A DNA stretch of 64,000 bases from Diorhabda sublineata (taxonomy: Eukaryota; Arthropoda; Insecta; Coleoptera; Chrysomelidae): positions 11,114,125-11,178,124 of the forward strand of contig NC_079475.1 in assembly GCF_026230105.1 (NCBI RefSeq), given 5' to 3'. Both the position numbers and the translations under genes were made by a program. Of the stretch, positions 12,360-24,240 are shown one piece after another. The first letter of the stretch is position 1, and every line of letters begins with the position of its first letter. The notes beneath the pieces are model-generated. The model did no database searches. It saw only the letters and a list, made by a program, of their open reading frames with translations, and was not told the DNA's origin.

Positions 12360-13150
12360 CAGGCGGTCAAGGGTCGTTAAACTTCTGATAGACCCATCGT
12401 GCCCCATTTGAAATTATCATTTGACGGTTTCCTTTTAAAAGCCAATCAGGCGGTTTAGCTTGAGTCTTTACACGTATTAATATACGATTCCTAAATAGCC
12501 TAAGAGGAAGATTCAGTTGCGGGATGGAGTCAGCATGGAGTTGTCCCGCTCCACTGACGGCCAGCTGCAGATTTCATCGTCCCTACGATTTCGCGTAGCT
12601 AACTTCTTCTGCGGGTGCAATTTTACGGCTTTTTGAGCCAACTCGTTCGATGGGCGTAGAACCAGGGTTCTTGGTCTATTAACAGGCTTTACCTGTATCT
12701 ACGAGTTAGAAGACATTAGTGGAGGAGAGGGGTCGTTAAGCCCTGAATCGTCACGACAGCTTTGACCTTCTCCTTTTTTTCTCCGCACCAATGATGTTGC
12801 GACGTTTGAGCCGGAGCTTGTCAAAAACAATGCTCAGAACTTCGACATCAGTAGAATCTGATGATTTGGAGGTATTCCGTGGTCCCTCAGATATCTCGTT
12901 CTGAAGAGGAGAATCTGTCATGGTCGCTGCATTTGCAGGGCACTTGAAATTTCGTCAGGTTTTCATCCCTCATAAAAATGAGCCGTCCTTTGTATTCGCC
13001 CATCTCCTCATGTCGACGTAGATGCGTCCAGGGAGGGCAGCCACTGGGCTCCCTCGTCAAGGTCCAACTTCTCCTTGAGGGGAGGAAGTTACCTTTTTTT
13101 GATACATTAGCCAGCAAAACATTTGAGGCAATTTTGCACTCCATCTAGTT
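12360..13150. repeat. Unclassified GC-richer repeat-like segment
   Basis: This stretch is clearly richer in GC than its flanks and contains an 85-codon minus-strand frame (12887-13144) with GCPPWTHLRRHEEMGEYKGR. It looks like the 5' or gag-like part of a LINE, but I cannot name a family. Frames are broken elsewhere. Confidence 0.35.
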
Positions 13151-13590
13151 ACTTTTACGCTCGTCCTTCATAAATATGACCCGTAGCTTAGTGCCATTTG
13201 AAATAAACAGCACTATTTTCAACAATTAAATTTTTTTGGAAAGATCCCAACTAAATGTGAAGTTTTCTTTATCTTCGAAATTCGAACAGACAGTACATTG
13301 TTGCCGATTTTACTTTTTATTCGATAGGAATCTTTACAATAGATCGATAGAGCGTATTTTAAAATATCATGTTTCTAATAATATTATAGCACGTATTCAT
13401 CTCGAACTAAAAATAAACTTAATCTCAGTACTAATTATTTGTCACCAATTTCAATGTATAAAAAAATATTTTTGTAATGAGTTCGTGTAGCACTAGCAAA
13501 TGAAACAAATAATTGTTCATTAATCTGTTAATCACTTAAATTTGAGATAGAAAGAAGGATCCTTGTACAAAGGTATATAAAATATATATA
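13151..13590. other. Flank of the mariner element, no gene
   Basis: AT-rich sequence ending in the TA target dinucleotide of the transposon at 13589-13590. No gene seen. Confidence 0.4.
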
Positions 13591-14911
13591 CCGGGTGCGG
13601 CAGCATAACTTCCTTTTTTAAAAAGTTCGCCATTTAGTCGGTAGATGTCGTAACGGAGTGCTAGTGGTCTCGTTCGAGAGGGGGGACTATAAAGTTTTGT
13701 CCCGGCACAGTTCAGTCGCCATCATGCGTTGGAACAGTGAGGAGCGTGCGTTTGCCGTTGAGGTTTACTTTTCGAGCGGATGTTCTGTGATCGCAACCCA
13801 GCGCGCCTTTCGGAATCGCTTTAATTTAGCCCCCTTGGCCCCTGTCCCGGACCGGAAATCAATTGTTACGTGGGTCACTACGTTCAGACAAACTGCAAGT
13901 GTGACAAGACGAAGAACTGGAGTCCCTCGGCCCATTAGATCACCGGAGAACATTGAGTTAGTTAGAACTTCAGTGTTGCGATCACCACGGCGTTCTGCGC
14001 GCAAACATGCGTCTGCCCTTGGACTTTCCGATCGTTCTGTGAGGGGAATACTTCATGATGATCTTCATTTTCATCCATACAAGATGGCAATTGTGCAGGA
14101 ACTTTCTGAACGTGACTTCAATTCTCGGAGGAACGCGTGTGAGGTTTTTCTGAAAGTCGTTCCTGAGGACGCTATTGTTTTTTTTAGTGATGAAGCCCAT
14201 TTTCATTTGTGTGGATCCGTAAACAAACAAAACATGCCCTACTGGGCTGATACCAATCCTCGACAATTGCATCAACGGCCTTTGCATTCACCTAAAGTCA
14301 CAGTGTGGTGTGCAATTTACTCACGTGGAATTATTGGTCCCTGGTTCTTTGAAGAAAATGAAGTCACAGTGACAGTGAATTCGCACCGGTATGTAAACAT
14401 GTTACAGGAATTTTTTTTCCCACGGCTAGATGAGTTGGACTTAGGGGACACTTGGTTCCAACAAGACGGAGCAACGGCACACACTTCAAGAACATCGATG
14501 GCTGTTTTGAGGGAACACTTCCCAGAGCGCCTTATCTCAATTAGGGGCGATTTGGAGTGGCCAGCCCGCTCTCCCGATTTGACCCCTTGTGATTATTTCC
14601 TATGGGGTTTTTTGAAATCCCGTGTGTATGTGAACCGTCCAAGGACCCTACAAGATTTGAAGACGAACATCCAGGAAGAAATTGCCAACATAACGCCTGC
14701 TATGCTGGCAAGAGTCATGACAAACGCCAGAAATCGGTTTACTCAGTGTATGGAGAATGGGGGACGTCACCTAACTGATTTGATCTTCAAAACTCAGTAA
14801 AACAAAACTTTATGTATGTGCCTGTATTATAAAAAACGAATAAAAATTTTCTGATTCATACAATAAGTTTTATTAACTTTTGAAAAAAGGAAGTTATGCT
14901 GCCGCACCCTG
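13591..14911 (+). mobile_element. Complete DD41D Tc1/mariner transposon
   Basis: A 1321-bp element has terminal inverted repeats of about 38 bp beginning GGGTGCGGCAGCATAACTTC; the two arms differ at only about two positions. It is flanked on both sides by the TA target dinucleotide (13589-13590 and 14912-14913). It encodes one uninterrupted transposase (13724-14800). An AATAAA lies at 14839-14844, inside the element. Intact ends plus an intact frame suggest a recent insertion. It lies in the presumed first intron of XKR, in opposite orientation. Confidence 0.93.
13724..14800 (+). CDS. DD41D Tc1/mariner transposase, intact
   Basis: A 358-aa transposase from ATG 13724. I prefer this start to the upstream alternative at 13658 because MRWNSEERAF begins the conserved N-terminal helix-turn-helix. 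Residues 1-55 and about 75-115 form the two DNA-binding helix-turn-helix units, separated by an RRTGVPRP hinge in the GRPR position. The catalytic acidic residues are D156 (FFSDEAHFHLCG), D248 (WFQQDGATAHTS) and D290 (RSPDLTPCDYFLWG). That leaves 41 residues between the last two, unlike the DD34D of classical mariner. DD41D spacing is known from the rosa and Visitor (VS) groups. The enzyme would cut at the element's own inverted repeats and reinsert it at TA. No stop or frameshift is visible, so it may be active. Confidence 0.93.
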   Translation: MRWNSEERAFAVEVYFSSGCSVIATQRAFRNRFNLAPLAPVPDRKSIVTWVTTFRQTASVTRRRTGVPRPIRSPENIELVRTSVLRSPRRSARKHASALGLSDRSVRGILHDDLHFHPYKMAIVQELSERDFNSRRNACEVFLKVVPEDAIVFFSDEAHFHLCGSVNKQNMPYWADTNPRQLHQRPLHSPKVTVWCAIYSRGIIGPWFFEENEVTVTVNSHRYVNMLQEFFFPRLDELDLGDTWFQQDGATAHTSRTSMAVLREHFPERLISIRGDLEWPARSPDLTPCDYFLWGFLKSRVYVNRPRTLQDLKTNIQEEIANITPAMLARVMTNARNRFTQCMENGGRHLTDLIFKTQ

Positions 14912-14913
14912 TA

Positions 14914-17900
14914 CTTTCCTTTGGTGACTGAAATAATATGAATTTGCGATTTCAGAACCTCGGTCATGTATTTTTGAAACATTTATATTTTGATGATATT
15001 TTGAAGAGGCGGAAAAATAAGTCCTGGCTATTTTGTATGTTTTTTTTTAACTTTCAGTTGATTTATGTGATTTATCCATTTTCCCCTCTCTTCCTGGGAA
15101 AAGTATTTTTGATTTTGTTCCGCTTTCGTACTGTATTAATATATTTGATAAAATCAAAAACAATAACTTGTAAAAAGTTCTAGCAATACTAATATTTTAA
15201 ACTTAACGAGATGAAATGTATACTAAATCTATCATAATACAATATCGTACTAATAATGCAATTAATGACATTTTAGAATTCTTCAATTGTGCAATATGTC
15301 CTTTTTTGAAGAAATGCCGTCGTTGATATTCGGAACTTACTAAATCTATTTGTTGCTTATAATTCTGAAGATACCTAGATGATAATTTTTTATCATGAAG
15401 GTTCTAACAGGTCAGAAGTCGGTTGGGCAATAAACATCTTATGGCATTACCTAATTGTTGGACTTTCAGTTAAATTGTAAACAGACGGATTTCAATATAA
15501 ATAGAGTAAGATGAGTTGAAATTTTGTATTTTCAATACAATGTGAAGTTATGAAGTACATTATGAATAAATTGAAATAAATGAATGTAATTAAAAAAAAA
15601 TGTTAGATTTTGGCATAAACGTCAGGAATCACGGATTTTTGCTCTGAGGTAATTGCATACTTCATAGTAGATAACTAAATAAAACACTCAAAGTTTTAGT
15701 AAATGAATTTATTAGAAAATATCGAACAGAAATACTAAATAAAGTAACAATAATAACTACACTTTTTAAGAAATTGTTGATATAAAATTTTACAGCTACA
15801 ACATTGTTAGTGGGAAATTCGAATAGCCAACAAATTGAGTAAATTTATTGTAATTTTAAAACTTTTTCAAATTTTTAAAATGTTTGTTAAAAAGTATGAT
15901 AGTGTTGCTTCGGAACATTCTAATATTTTTGTTTTCTGGAAATTATTTTTTTTTATAACAAGTACCCGACCCATTTGGACTATGTGTTATCAAGAAAATA
16001 TATACAAAGTACCTCTTAATTTTGAACCACAAAAAGAAATTGACAAAATCCTCTAAACAACCTGAATCTCCGTTAAGAAGACTGTAAAACCCCAAAAATG
16101 TAGGACAACATGTAGAATCTATTCGCGATGACCTCTAGATATTCTTGGGTCAAGTTGGGTCACATTTACTATTGAAACACCTACTATAAATAAAAATATA
16201 AATAAATATGTACCAAAGATATTTAAATAATCTGATTTTAATATAAATATTATATTCATTGGCTTTGTATTGAAAGTTACGGATCAATGCGAAAATTTGG
16301 ATAAGACCAATAAATAAAAAAACTTATAATCATTTTGTCAGTTTTATCATTGTGTAAAGATATTTGTACAATGGCCTCATCCTTACCGATAAGTGTACCA
16401 ACTAATCCAGGACCAGTCTTGGTTAGGAGAGCCAAAAGTTAGAATATTCGAAAATATTATTTATTGTATTATCTATTTATACTTTTTGGATTGACCACAA
16501 AATAATATAGAAATTTTAAAACTGAGCTCATTGTCGAGTTTATATTTATATTACTACTGGTACTAATTTAACAAAATGATTTTATTCACAAATCTGTTAT
16601 AGGTAAATCAAGCATGTGTCACATATTTTTGAAATTATAACTTATTAAAGTGCAATACAAAAAATATATACCATTAAAAAATATATCCAAGGCGTCATAT
16701 TTAATATAGTTATAACTTTACAAAAAAGACACCATATACTACAGTTGAAAATATAAATTGCTCTTCTCCAGGATTTTTTATAAGTAACATTTTTTAAAAA
16801 TAATTAATTTGTTCTATAGTTTTAAATAGGCTGTTTCTATAATCACTGTAGGAAATTATGGATAGGTAAATCGTGAAATAAATAACTAACATCAAAATTT
16901 GTTGGGATGATAAATTCATTCATAATGTGTGACTGGAAAAATGTACTTGAATAGCTTGTTGCTACCTTCAACTTTCAGAAATTATATTTTACAATGAGAC
17001 TATAAATGCTACAAAACCATCTGTTTGTTTAATGTTATAATAAAAGCAGGCAAAAAGTCTACTTATCTGAACCAAGTATGTATGGTCATAAAAAAGGGAT
17101 ACTTACTAGCAAATAATATTATCTCTTGTTAAATGTGTTTTTTGCAATATATATAATAAAATTGAAACTAAAATTCATTTTTACTGAAAGTATTCAACAA
17201 TCATAAGATGGTATATGACATTACTATATTCTTACCCTAAATAGATACCAGGAGAAAAATGGTGATTATATTATGGAGGGACATTACATTGGTTAAAAAA
17301 GTTCTTTTTTATATAGAAAACACCAGGTAATATTTAAAGTAAAGCTCTCAGTACATTTTTTGACAAAATCAAAACGACAGAAACTTATTTAAGAATAATC
17401 ATTAGTGATATTAGTTATTCGAGATAAAAGTGTGCTATATCGCTTAAATTGACTAATAATTATAATAAATAAGCATATCCTCATTAAAAACATATAAGTT
17501 TGCCTCGTGAATGCACGAAACGTAAAATCGAAGATTTGTTGGTACATGTCTATAGTAAATTTGTATTCAAATAAAACTAGTATTTGATATTATTTTATCC
17601 AAACATTCTATGCTTGATAAAACAAAAGCATAATTTTCATGTATAACTTGAGAATGGAGGAAATTATAACATTCTCCCAATTGTTACTATTTTGTCAATC
17701 TGTTATGGCATATAGTATTATAACGGATAACCATATTATAATATGCGATAAAAAAATAGTCTATAAACATTTGAACAGGTGAAAATTTTGCCTCATTGAC
17801 AGGATAATTTCCAAATATAAACATACAGACACACTACCTTATTATTATTTACTTACTATTTCAATTTTTGTGAAATATTAAAGTTCGGTCGTTTATATTC

Positions 17901-18558
17901 GGATAGTTGTGTTTTTGTAAAAGTTTGAAATATTTTCAAAAATGTTTTATTCTATTCTGTTTGTCTGTACTATAAAGATGGCTTCTAAATTTAAATTTAA
18001 GTATTATTCAAGTACTTTTGATAAGTTTATAAGATGAATGAATGGATTTGGAATTTGTAGTAAATCATTGTACTCGTATAATATGCAATGCGACCATAAT
18101 ACAAATAAACTCATTATCAGATTATCAGAAAAAACTATTGGATAAATTATCTTTTATTTGACGATAATTAAATACCTACTTAAGTATGTTTAGCATTGAA
18201 CATTTGTAAACAGTCATTTATTCACATTCACTATTTTTTATTCCTTTATGAAAAATAATTGTCTTAAGAATAACTCACCCGAGTGTATAATCCATTTTTG
18301 ACATCTGGTAGGGTCATTCACAAGAAATCGGTACATTTTAATTGTAGGATCTGATCTCTTACTTAGTGTCCACTTACATGAAATAAACATTAATGAAATT
18401 ATTTGTTACATAAATACATTTTAGTAAGTAGTTCCCTAAATATACAGTTTTTTTCGAAATTATAAGTTGTAGCATTTATACATCTAGCGCCTCTTATAAT
18501 TTGAATATATTAACTAAGAGAGTAGTGATGTATAATTATTGTAATAATATCCACTTAC
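14914..18558. other. Presumed first intron of XKR, no gene
   Basis: About 3.6 kb of AT-rich sequence with no recognisable protein, RNA gene or terminal-repeat element. Short frames of fewer than 82 codons are compositionally random. Confidence 0.45.
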
Positions 18559-18720
18559 CTTGAAAATGAAATATATATCCAAGTTCAAAGATTCTCAAAT
18601 AAAAAAATAATCCAAATACACAACCAACGAAACTCAATAGTAACACAACGAACACAATACAATAATGAACTCAAATTGCAACTTTGCTATAGGCACCCAA
18701 AATAAGAAACTTTGCATCAC
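18559..18720 (-). other. Probable 5' UTR exon of XKR
   Basis: The minus strand has a near-consensus donor, TTTTCAAG/GTAAGTGG, at 18559/18558. The sequence upstream to about 18720 contains no ATG, as expected for a leader exon. Splicing to the acceptor at 11265 would produce the XKR start exon across a 7.3 kb intron. This is inferred from splice signals and gene orientation only; the upstream limit is approximate. Confidence 0.4.
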
Positions 18721-19263
18721 AGCTTAAGGGTTGAATATAATATTTTAAATAATTTTGGCGCCATCTGTTATTGAGGTAATTTGGCAACCAAAGTTAAAAA
18801 AACACGTAATTCAAGCTACGACGTACAGTAAGAAAAGACATGCTGTGGACGCCAACTCTCCACTGCCATCTATTGGTGGCGTCCACCTCGTCAAATGATA
18901 TCCTCATAAGGTTAACCTACTATACTATTCTTTGTTCAATGATATTACCTACCCTAACCGAATACTTTATATTACGTGGGTAATAGAAAAAATGGACATA
19001 TGCACCATGTTTTATTCACTCCAACTCTACTAGAAGTGAAGAGATTGACCCCTGAGTAAATATTAATATTAACTACAAGCCCCCCTTTGTTTCCTCAAGT
19101 AAATTGCTAATAAAGTTTCAGAAGATACGAGAATTTTTGTTAGAATATTTGAACATCTCATAATTGTCTATTTTGTTGGACAGGCCATAGATAAATTGAA
19201 AGGTACTCAATGACAAGCTTGTAAACAAACATTATTTGAAATTTTAATGTAGAAATTGTAAAA
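18721..19263. promoter_or_regulatory. Candidate divergent promoter, XKR and PPP2R3C
   Basis: Some 540 bp separate the presumed XKR leader exon (minus) from the PPP2R3C start codon (plus). The stretch includes an inverted repeat, GGACGCCAA facing TTGGTGGCGTCC, near 18847-18880, and no TATA box in an obvious position. It is called a shared promoter from head-to-head layout, not from recognised motifs. Confidence 0.4.
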
Positions 19264-21614
19264 ATGGATTTAAAAGATATTTTAAAACAAAAAATAAAAC
19301 GATTAGAAGGTGAATGTAAATAGTGTGAATAAACAAATCCTTACCTCACATTTTTGTAGATACTAAAGAAACGGAAAAAGAAACTGATCAAATCGAAAGC
19401 CATTACTTCACAAAATATTTAGGGGAATGGTGTAAAAAAGATCCTGCAATTGAAAAAAGAATTCCCAAGTTTTATAATAAAATTCCTAAAGAAAATGAGC
19501 CGCTTCGATCTAAATTACGAGAAGAAAGTAGGTCAAATTTACTGAAAAGAAAGAATTTACAACTGTTGAGCAATGATGAGTTAAAAGAATTATGGGGACT
19601 TTTAGATCAGAATCAAAGTAACCCAGAAGAACAATTAATAAATTATACAGATTTCCAGAAAGTGGCAAGTCTAGCTGGGCCAAAAGTGAAACCTTATTTA
19701 ACATCAATGGTATTTGGCAAATTACAGCAGGGTGATGTTCAAGGAAGAGTTTCTACAATGTCTTTATTTAACTATGTTATGAGAAAAGTATGGTTAGACC
19801 AAACAAGAATAGGATTGTCTTTGTATGATGGTACTGGTCAAGGCTACCTCACAGAATCAGAATTGGAAAACTACATAACAGAATTATTGCCAACCCTTCC
19901 GCAATTAGAAGGATTAGAGAAGTCCTTTCACAGTTTTTATGTTTGTACAGCAGTTAGAAAATTTTTATTTTTTCTCGATGTGCTTAGAGCTGGCAGAGTG
20001 CGAATTTTAGATATTCTAGCTTGCTCGTTTCTTGATGATTTATTAGAACTTCGAGATGAAGATTTAAGTAAAGAATTGCAAGAGCAGAATTGGTTTAGTG
20101 CTCCTTCAGCTTTTAGAGTATATGGACATTATTTGAATTTAGACAGAGATCAGAACGGCATGTTGAGCAAATCAGAATTATCTGGTTATGGGTCAGGAAC
20201 TCTTACTGAACCATTTTTAGATAGAGTATTTCAGACTTGTCTAACATATGCTGGTGAAATGGATTATAAAACGTATTTAGATTTAGTGCTTGCCTTAGAA
20301 AATAGAAGCGAACCGCAGGCACTGGCATATTTGTTTAGGATATTAGATATTAAGAACTGTGGATATCTCGATGCCTTTACTTTGAATTACTTTTTCAGGT
20401 AAGAATTAAATAATTTAAGTTGTATATTTCTCACTATTTCAATGTAATAATAATTAATTGTTTTTATTGGTCTGATATGTGTACAAAATTCAATTTATGA
20501 AGTTTACAACAGGAGTGGCTAGATTTAACATAAGTATACATGCAATTCTACCACCTAATCACTTTTAGCTGCATAATTATGAGAAAGAACTTTATAGACT
20601 CAAATACAAATTGATTGAATTATTACAAAAACCCAAAAAAAAGTTAGTTACATATTTGCTTACTAAACAAAATTGTTCTGTTTAAACTAAGGGGTCTTTC
20701 ATCTAAGAACCTCCACTGGGTTTATACCTCAATGGTCAAACCTCTTCTCACATATGGGGCCATCGTTTGGTGGTCCTGCACAGAGAAAGTGAAGACAAAA
20801 GCGCGACTGGACAGAGTTCAACATCTTGCGTGCCCCAGCATCACAGAATTCGTGCGTACGGCCCCAACTAGGGCTCTTGAGGTCTTACTAGACCTTACAC
20901 CTCTGGATCTTGCTATACAATTCAAAACCATGAGAACAGCCAACAGGCTGTACATCCACAAAAAACTGCGGGCAAGTAAAAATATGGGCCACAGGTGGAT
21001 GTCATAATCATTTCGATAAGCAGCGATCACCTGTACACAGACGGTTCTAGAAGGAATGACTTGGCCGCTGTTGATTGCTGCGGAGGACATCTCAAAATAA
21101 ACGAATCTTTTTCGCTTGGTGAACACGCTACCGTCTTCCAAGCCGAAGTATTCGCTGTGATGAAATGCGGACGCGTGATACACAATCGACGCCACCGTAA
21201 AATTTCGATCTGCTCATGCAGCTATAAGCTATAACAGCTGAAAAGGTATGCTCTAGACTAGTGCTGGAGTATAAGAGAGTCTTTCAGTGTGGTGAGTGAT
21301 GGCTGCAAGATCTTTATATAATGTGAATCCAATTTTTAGTCTCATTAGTTTATTAATTTATTTATTAAACTCTTTCATATTACAGAGCTATACAAGATCA
21401 GATGAAGGCCCATGGAGCAATTCCTGTATCTTTTCAATATGTCAAAGATGAATTGTTCGATATGGTTCGGCCGAAAGATCCTGAGAAAATAACTTTATCA
21501 GATCTCTTGGCGTGTGGACAAGGGGAAACTTTCGTTAGTATTATAATAGAATTTCACGGATTTTGGGCTTATGAAAATCGAGAAGCAGTTTCGTCTGAAC
21601 CGTCACAGGATTAA
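19264..21614 (+). CDS. PPP2R3C: PP2A regulatory subunit B'' gamma (PPP2R3C)
   Basis: Three exons, 19264-19309, 19360-20398 and 21386-21614, join in frame (phases 1 and 2, GT-AG) to 437 aa, close to the 453 aa of the human protein. The first intron is only 50 bp. Diagnostic blocks are YVMRKVWLDQTRIGLSLYD, LPQLEGLEKSFHSFYVCTAV, SFLDDLLELRDE, NWFSAPSAFRVYGHYLNLD and GEMDYKTYLDLVLALENR. The canonical EF-hand loop DRDQNGMLSKSE is intact, and weaker EF-like loops sit at YDGTGQGYLTES and LDIKNCGYLDAF. The family binds PP2A A/C dimers and related phosphatases and directs them to substrates, with roles at the centrosome and in lymphocyte survival in vertebrates. The second intron (20399-21385) holds a LINE fragment. 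A polyadenylation signal follows at 21670. Confidence 0.95.
20690..21240 (+). mobile_element. Non-LTR retrotransposon fragment in PPP2R3C intron
   Basis: The plus strand reads MVKPLLTYGAIVWWSCTEK, VQHLACPSITEFVRTAPTRA and LEVLLDLTPLDLAIQ. This is the post-reverse-transcriptase thumb region typical of Jockey/I-clade LINEs. After a break comes LYTDGSRRNDLAAV and VFQAEVFAVMKC, the start of the RNase H domain. The fragment is truncated at both ends and sits in the sense orientation of the host gene. Confidence 0.75.
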
Positions 21615-21669
21615 CATGTTTCTGGAATATTTTATTTTAGGTTATGGTTTCGTTTTAGCTATTAAAAAT

Positions 21670-21675
21670 AATAAA
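21670..21675 (+). terminator. Polyadenylation signal of PPP2R3C
   Basis: AATAAA lies 56 nt after the PPP2R3C stop codon and is the nearest canonical signal. Confidence 0.6.
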
Positions 21676-21744
21676 AAATTAATTTTCTAAAAAATTCTTT
21701 CCTAGTTTTTTCTACCGTGCTAAAATTCGATCAGCGTTGTTCTT

Positions 21745-22500
21745 TATCCTGCCATAACTTTTCATACGTTGGTCAGCTGGACAATGGGATATAACCCGCG
21801 AGAGACTGGATCGTTTTATAGGCGACCTGGAACAGGCAGAAGGCGATTTACAACCGCTCGTGATGACCGCAACAACCGTCATCTTTTAATGCCGTTCAAT
21901 TGCAACGACAGCTTCGTGAGGTGCGACTATTAGTCAGTGGACAGTAAGACGAAGACTGCAGGAAAACAACCTGACCCCTAAAACACCTGCGATTGGTTCA
22001 AAAATTACCAGCACGTCAGAGTTTTGAACAGGTTCATTTGAATTGGACGTTAAAACAATAGGAACCTGTTCTGCTTTCAGATGAGACCAGAATATGGTAG
22101 AAGAAGACCAAAAAAGCGATTTCCAAATTGCTGCTTTGAAAAGTACTTATGGAAGTGGTTCCTCCATGATCTGGGGGCAATTTCTATAGGAGCACGATCT
22201 AACCCCGCGTTCATTCGTAGAGGTTTAACAACTGACAGATATTCATGTGGTGCCTTACGTCGACTTCATTTGGAGACGAATTTAGCTTTATGCATGACAA
22301 TGTAAGGCCGCACACCACTAGAATCGTGCAAGATTACATTGCAGAAGTCGGTTTTAGGATTGCGGAGTGGCCAGTATAGACTTAAATCCGATGGAACAAT
22401 TACAACATGAGCTAAAAAGAAGAATTGGAGCTAGACTTCTTACCACAAACTAGATCCCAGAGCTTTTTGTTGAGGCTCAACATCCTCAAGTCGGAAGTTT
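21745..22500 (+). pseudogene. Decayed Tc1-like transposase
   Basis: Broken frames run in Tc1 order. TGRRRFTTARDDR (about 21830) is the GRPR-like hinge. TVRRRLQENNLTPKTP (about 21943) closes the second DNA-binding domain. DETRIW (about 22085) holds the first catalytic Asp. FMHDNVRPHTTRIVQDYI (about 22290) holds the second. EWPSIDLNPMEQL, after a one-base shift (about 22363), holds the region of the third. Many stops and shifts make it inactive. Confidence 0.8.
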
Positions 22501-22639
22501 ACAATGGGCTATTTCTATACATGCAAGATTAGATTAGATGAGTTAGGACGTGAAGACCGTGAATCTAACTCGCTAACATTTTGATCTATTGAGTACCCCG
22601 GAATTTTACCAGTCAGTTAGCAACGTGAGCATATCTGGG

Positions 22640-24240
22640 GATTATAGTACTTATCTCTTCTAGCTATTAGAAGCATCCTTTGTCTATAGACATCCTCGCA
22701 CTTACAGAATTTGGTTCCTTACAGAAACGACAAGAGCTGTCGGTAGTTTCTCCGATGTTCTTCAGATGGTAGTTTTCCGGACAGTGTCCAATAAATAGTG
22801 AGATCTGGAGTCTGATTTTTCTCTCGTTTTCCCAACGACAATGACTTGGTGGCTTTTTGGAAATTCTATGAAAGGCTGTGGTTTTATAAAAGGAATTATT
22901 CCGCCTTTTTTCGCTTATTCATTATCATGTACTCCGGTGTACCCAGGTATCCACATAGAGTAGCTTTATTGTTTGTACCCATTGAGTTCAGATTCGATGC
23001 TTTTACTCAATTTTATAATAGTCGAGTACCTGTAGGGCTGCTCTGCTAACTGATAAATATCTTTGCACTACGATAGTTATGTTGGGCGCATCTAAGGATA
23101 GCGTATGCTTCCGCCTGGTAAATGGAAGGTTCTAAGCCCATTGGGATAGCTAGTTTGGTTCCTGGATATATTTAAAATGGTAATATGCCCAGTCAGATTG
23201 CTTTATTCTCCATTTTCTATGAAGGTCTTCAAGGCAAAGACTAAAATGATTTGTAGCGCTGCCGTGGGACATGATCGTGTCTAGGGTTTTTCCTCATTCT
23301 GGTTTTTGTTCTGGGCCCCCTTTATGAAAGATGTGTACAGCTTATGATAGGTCACACAATCGATTCATACATCCAGTTCATCATTTTGTTTTCTATGCCC
23401 CATGTTCGTCCGTCCATTCTTCGAAGGTGTGGTTTCCATGTGAGTCTCTGATCGAAGGTCACCCCGAGATATGTAATAACTGACTCAAGAGTTAGTTCTA
23501 AGTATTTTTGGAACGTATTTGTTTCTCCCAGTTCTTCATTGACTTACCATCTCTGAGCCAAGTCATCGGCTCCTCCTCAGATTACATATCCTGATTTCGT
23601 TAGATTATAAGCAGATGATTGACTACTAATGATCATAGTAGTAGCGATAGGCAGTCGTCTCCCGGTTTTGCAGTTATTGCTTCTTCCCCTAGATTGATAT
23701 TGAAAAAGCGACTATTCATAATCCATGCCACCATGCTTGGTTCGACTTCTCGTCTTACCAGTGCCTGATAAATGGAAGGTCTTGGCGTGATAGAGAAGGC
23801 ACATTCAATATCTATAAAGGCACATAGATCTAATTATATTCTATAGCTTTTCACAGTTTCCTGGTTAGACTATTTAGGGAAGAGAAGAGACAACAGGATT
23901 TCGCTTCTAAGCTGGATCTTCTCCCTGCTTTGGGGATAAAGTTTACTCCAAAGTCTCGTCAACACTTAGGGATGTAACTCCACGTGAAGCCAGCACGAAA
24001 GAAAACTATAAGTCTCCTTATAGGGATTGGTAGTTCTTTTTGGAATAGAATCGGGTAGATTCCGCCCTTTTTTGAAGATTTGTACAGTTTGAAAGATTTT
24101 ATAGATACTTTCTGTCGTAAAGATTCGGGAAACGATCTTTCAAAAGCTTCGCTTTAGCATTTTAATCTTCTGGCAGAGTCTGCTTCCTTTTATGACGGTG
24201 GAGCCTGGAAAATAAATTTCTAAGAGTAGCGACTATGTTG
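22640..24240 (-). pseudogene. Decayed Jockey-like LINE polyprotein
   Basis: Minus-strand fragments follow LINE order. EVEPSMVAWIMNSRFFNINL (about 23690-23760) corresponds to the segment before the P-Q-G-G-V-L-S-P block of the reverse transcriptase. A cysteine-rich end, SSCRFCKEPNSVSARM (about 22690-22745), matches the terminal C-x-x-C block after RNase H. Stops and shifts are frequent throughout. Limits are approximate, and no poly(A) tail or target duplication was identified. Confidence 0.55.

Noticed and set aside
13658..13723. 22-codon upstream extension of the DD41D transposase frame
   Set aside because: ATG 13724 starts the conserved helix-turn-helix and the upstream residues look like untranslated leader, so the shorter 358-aa form was annotated.
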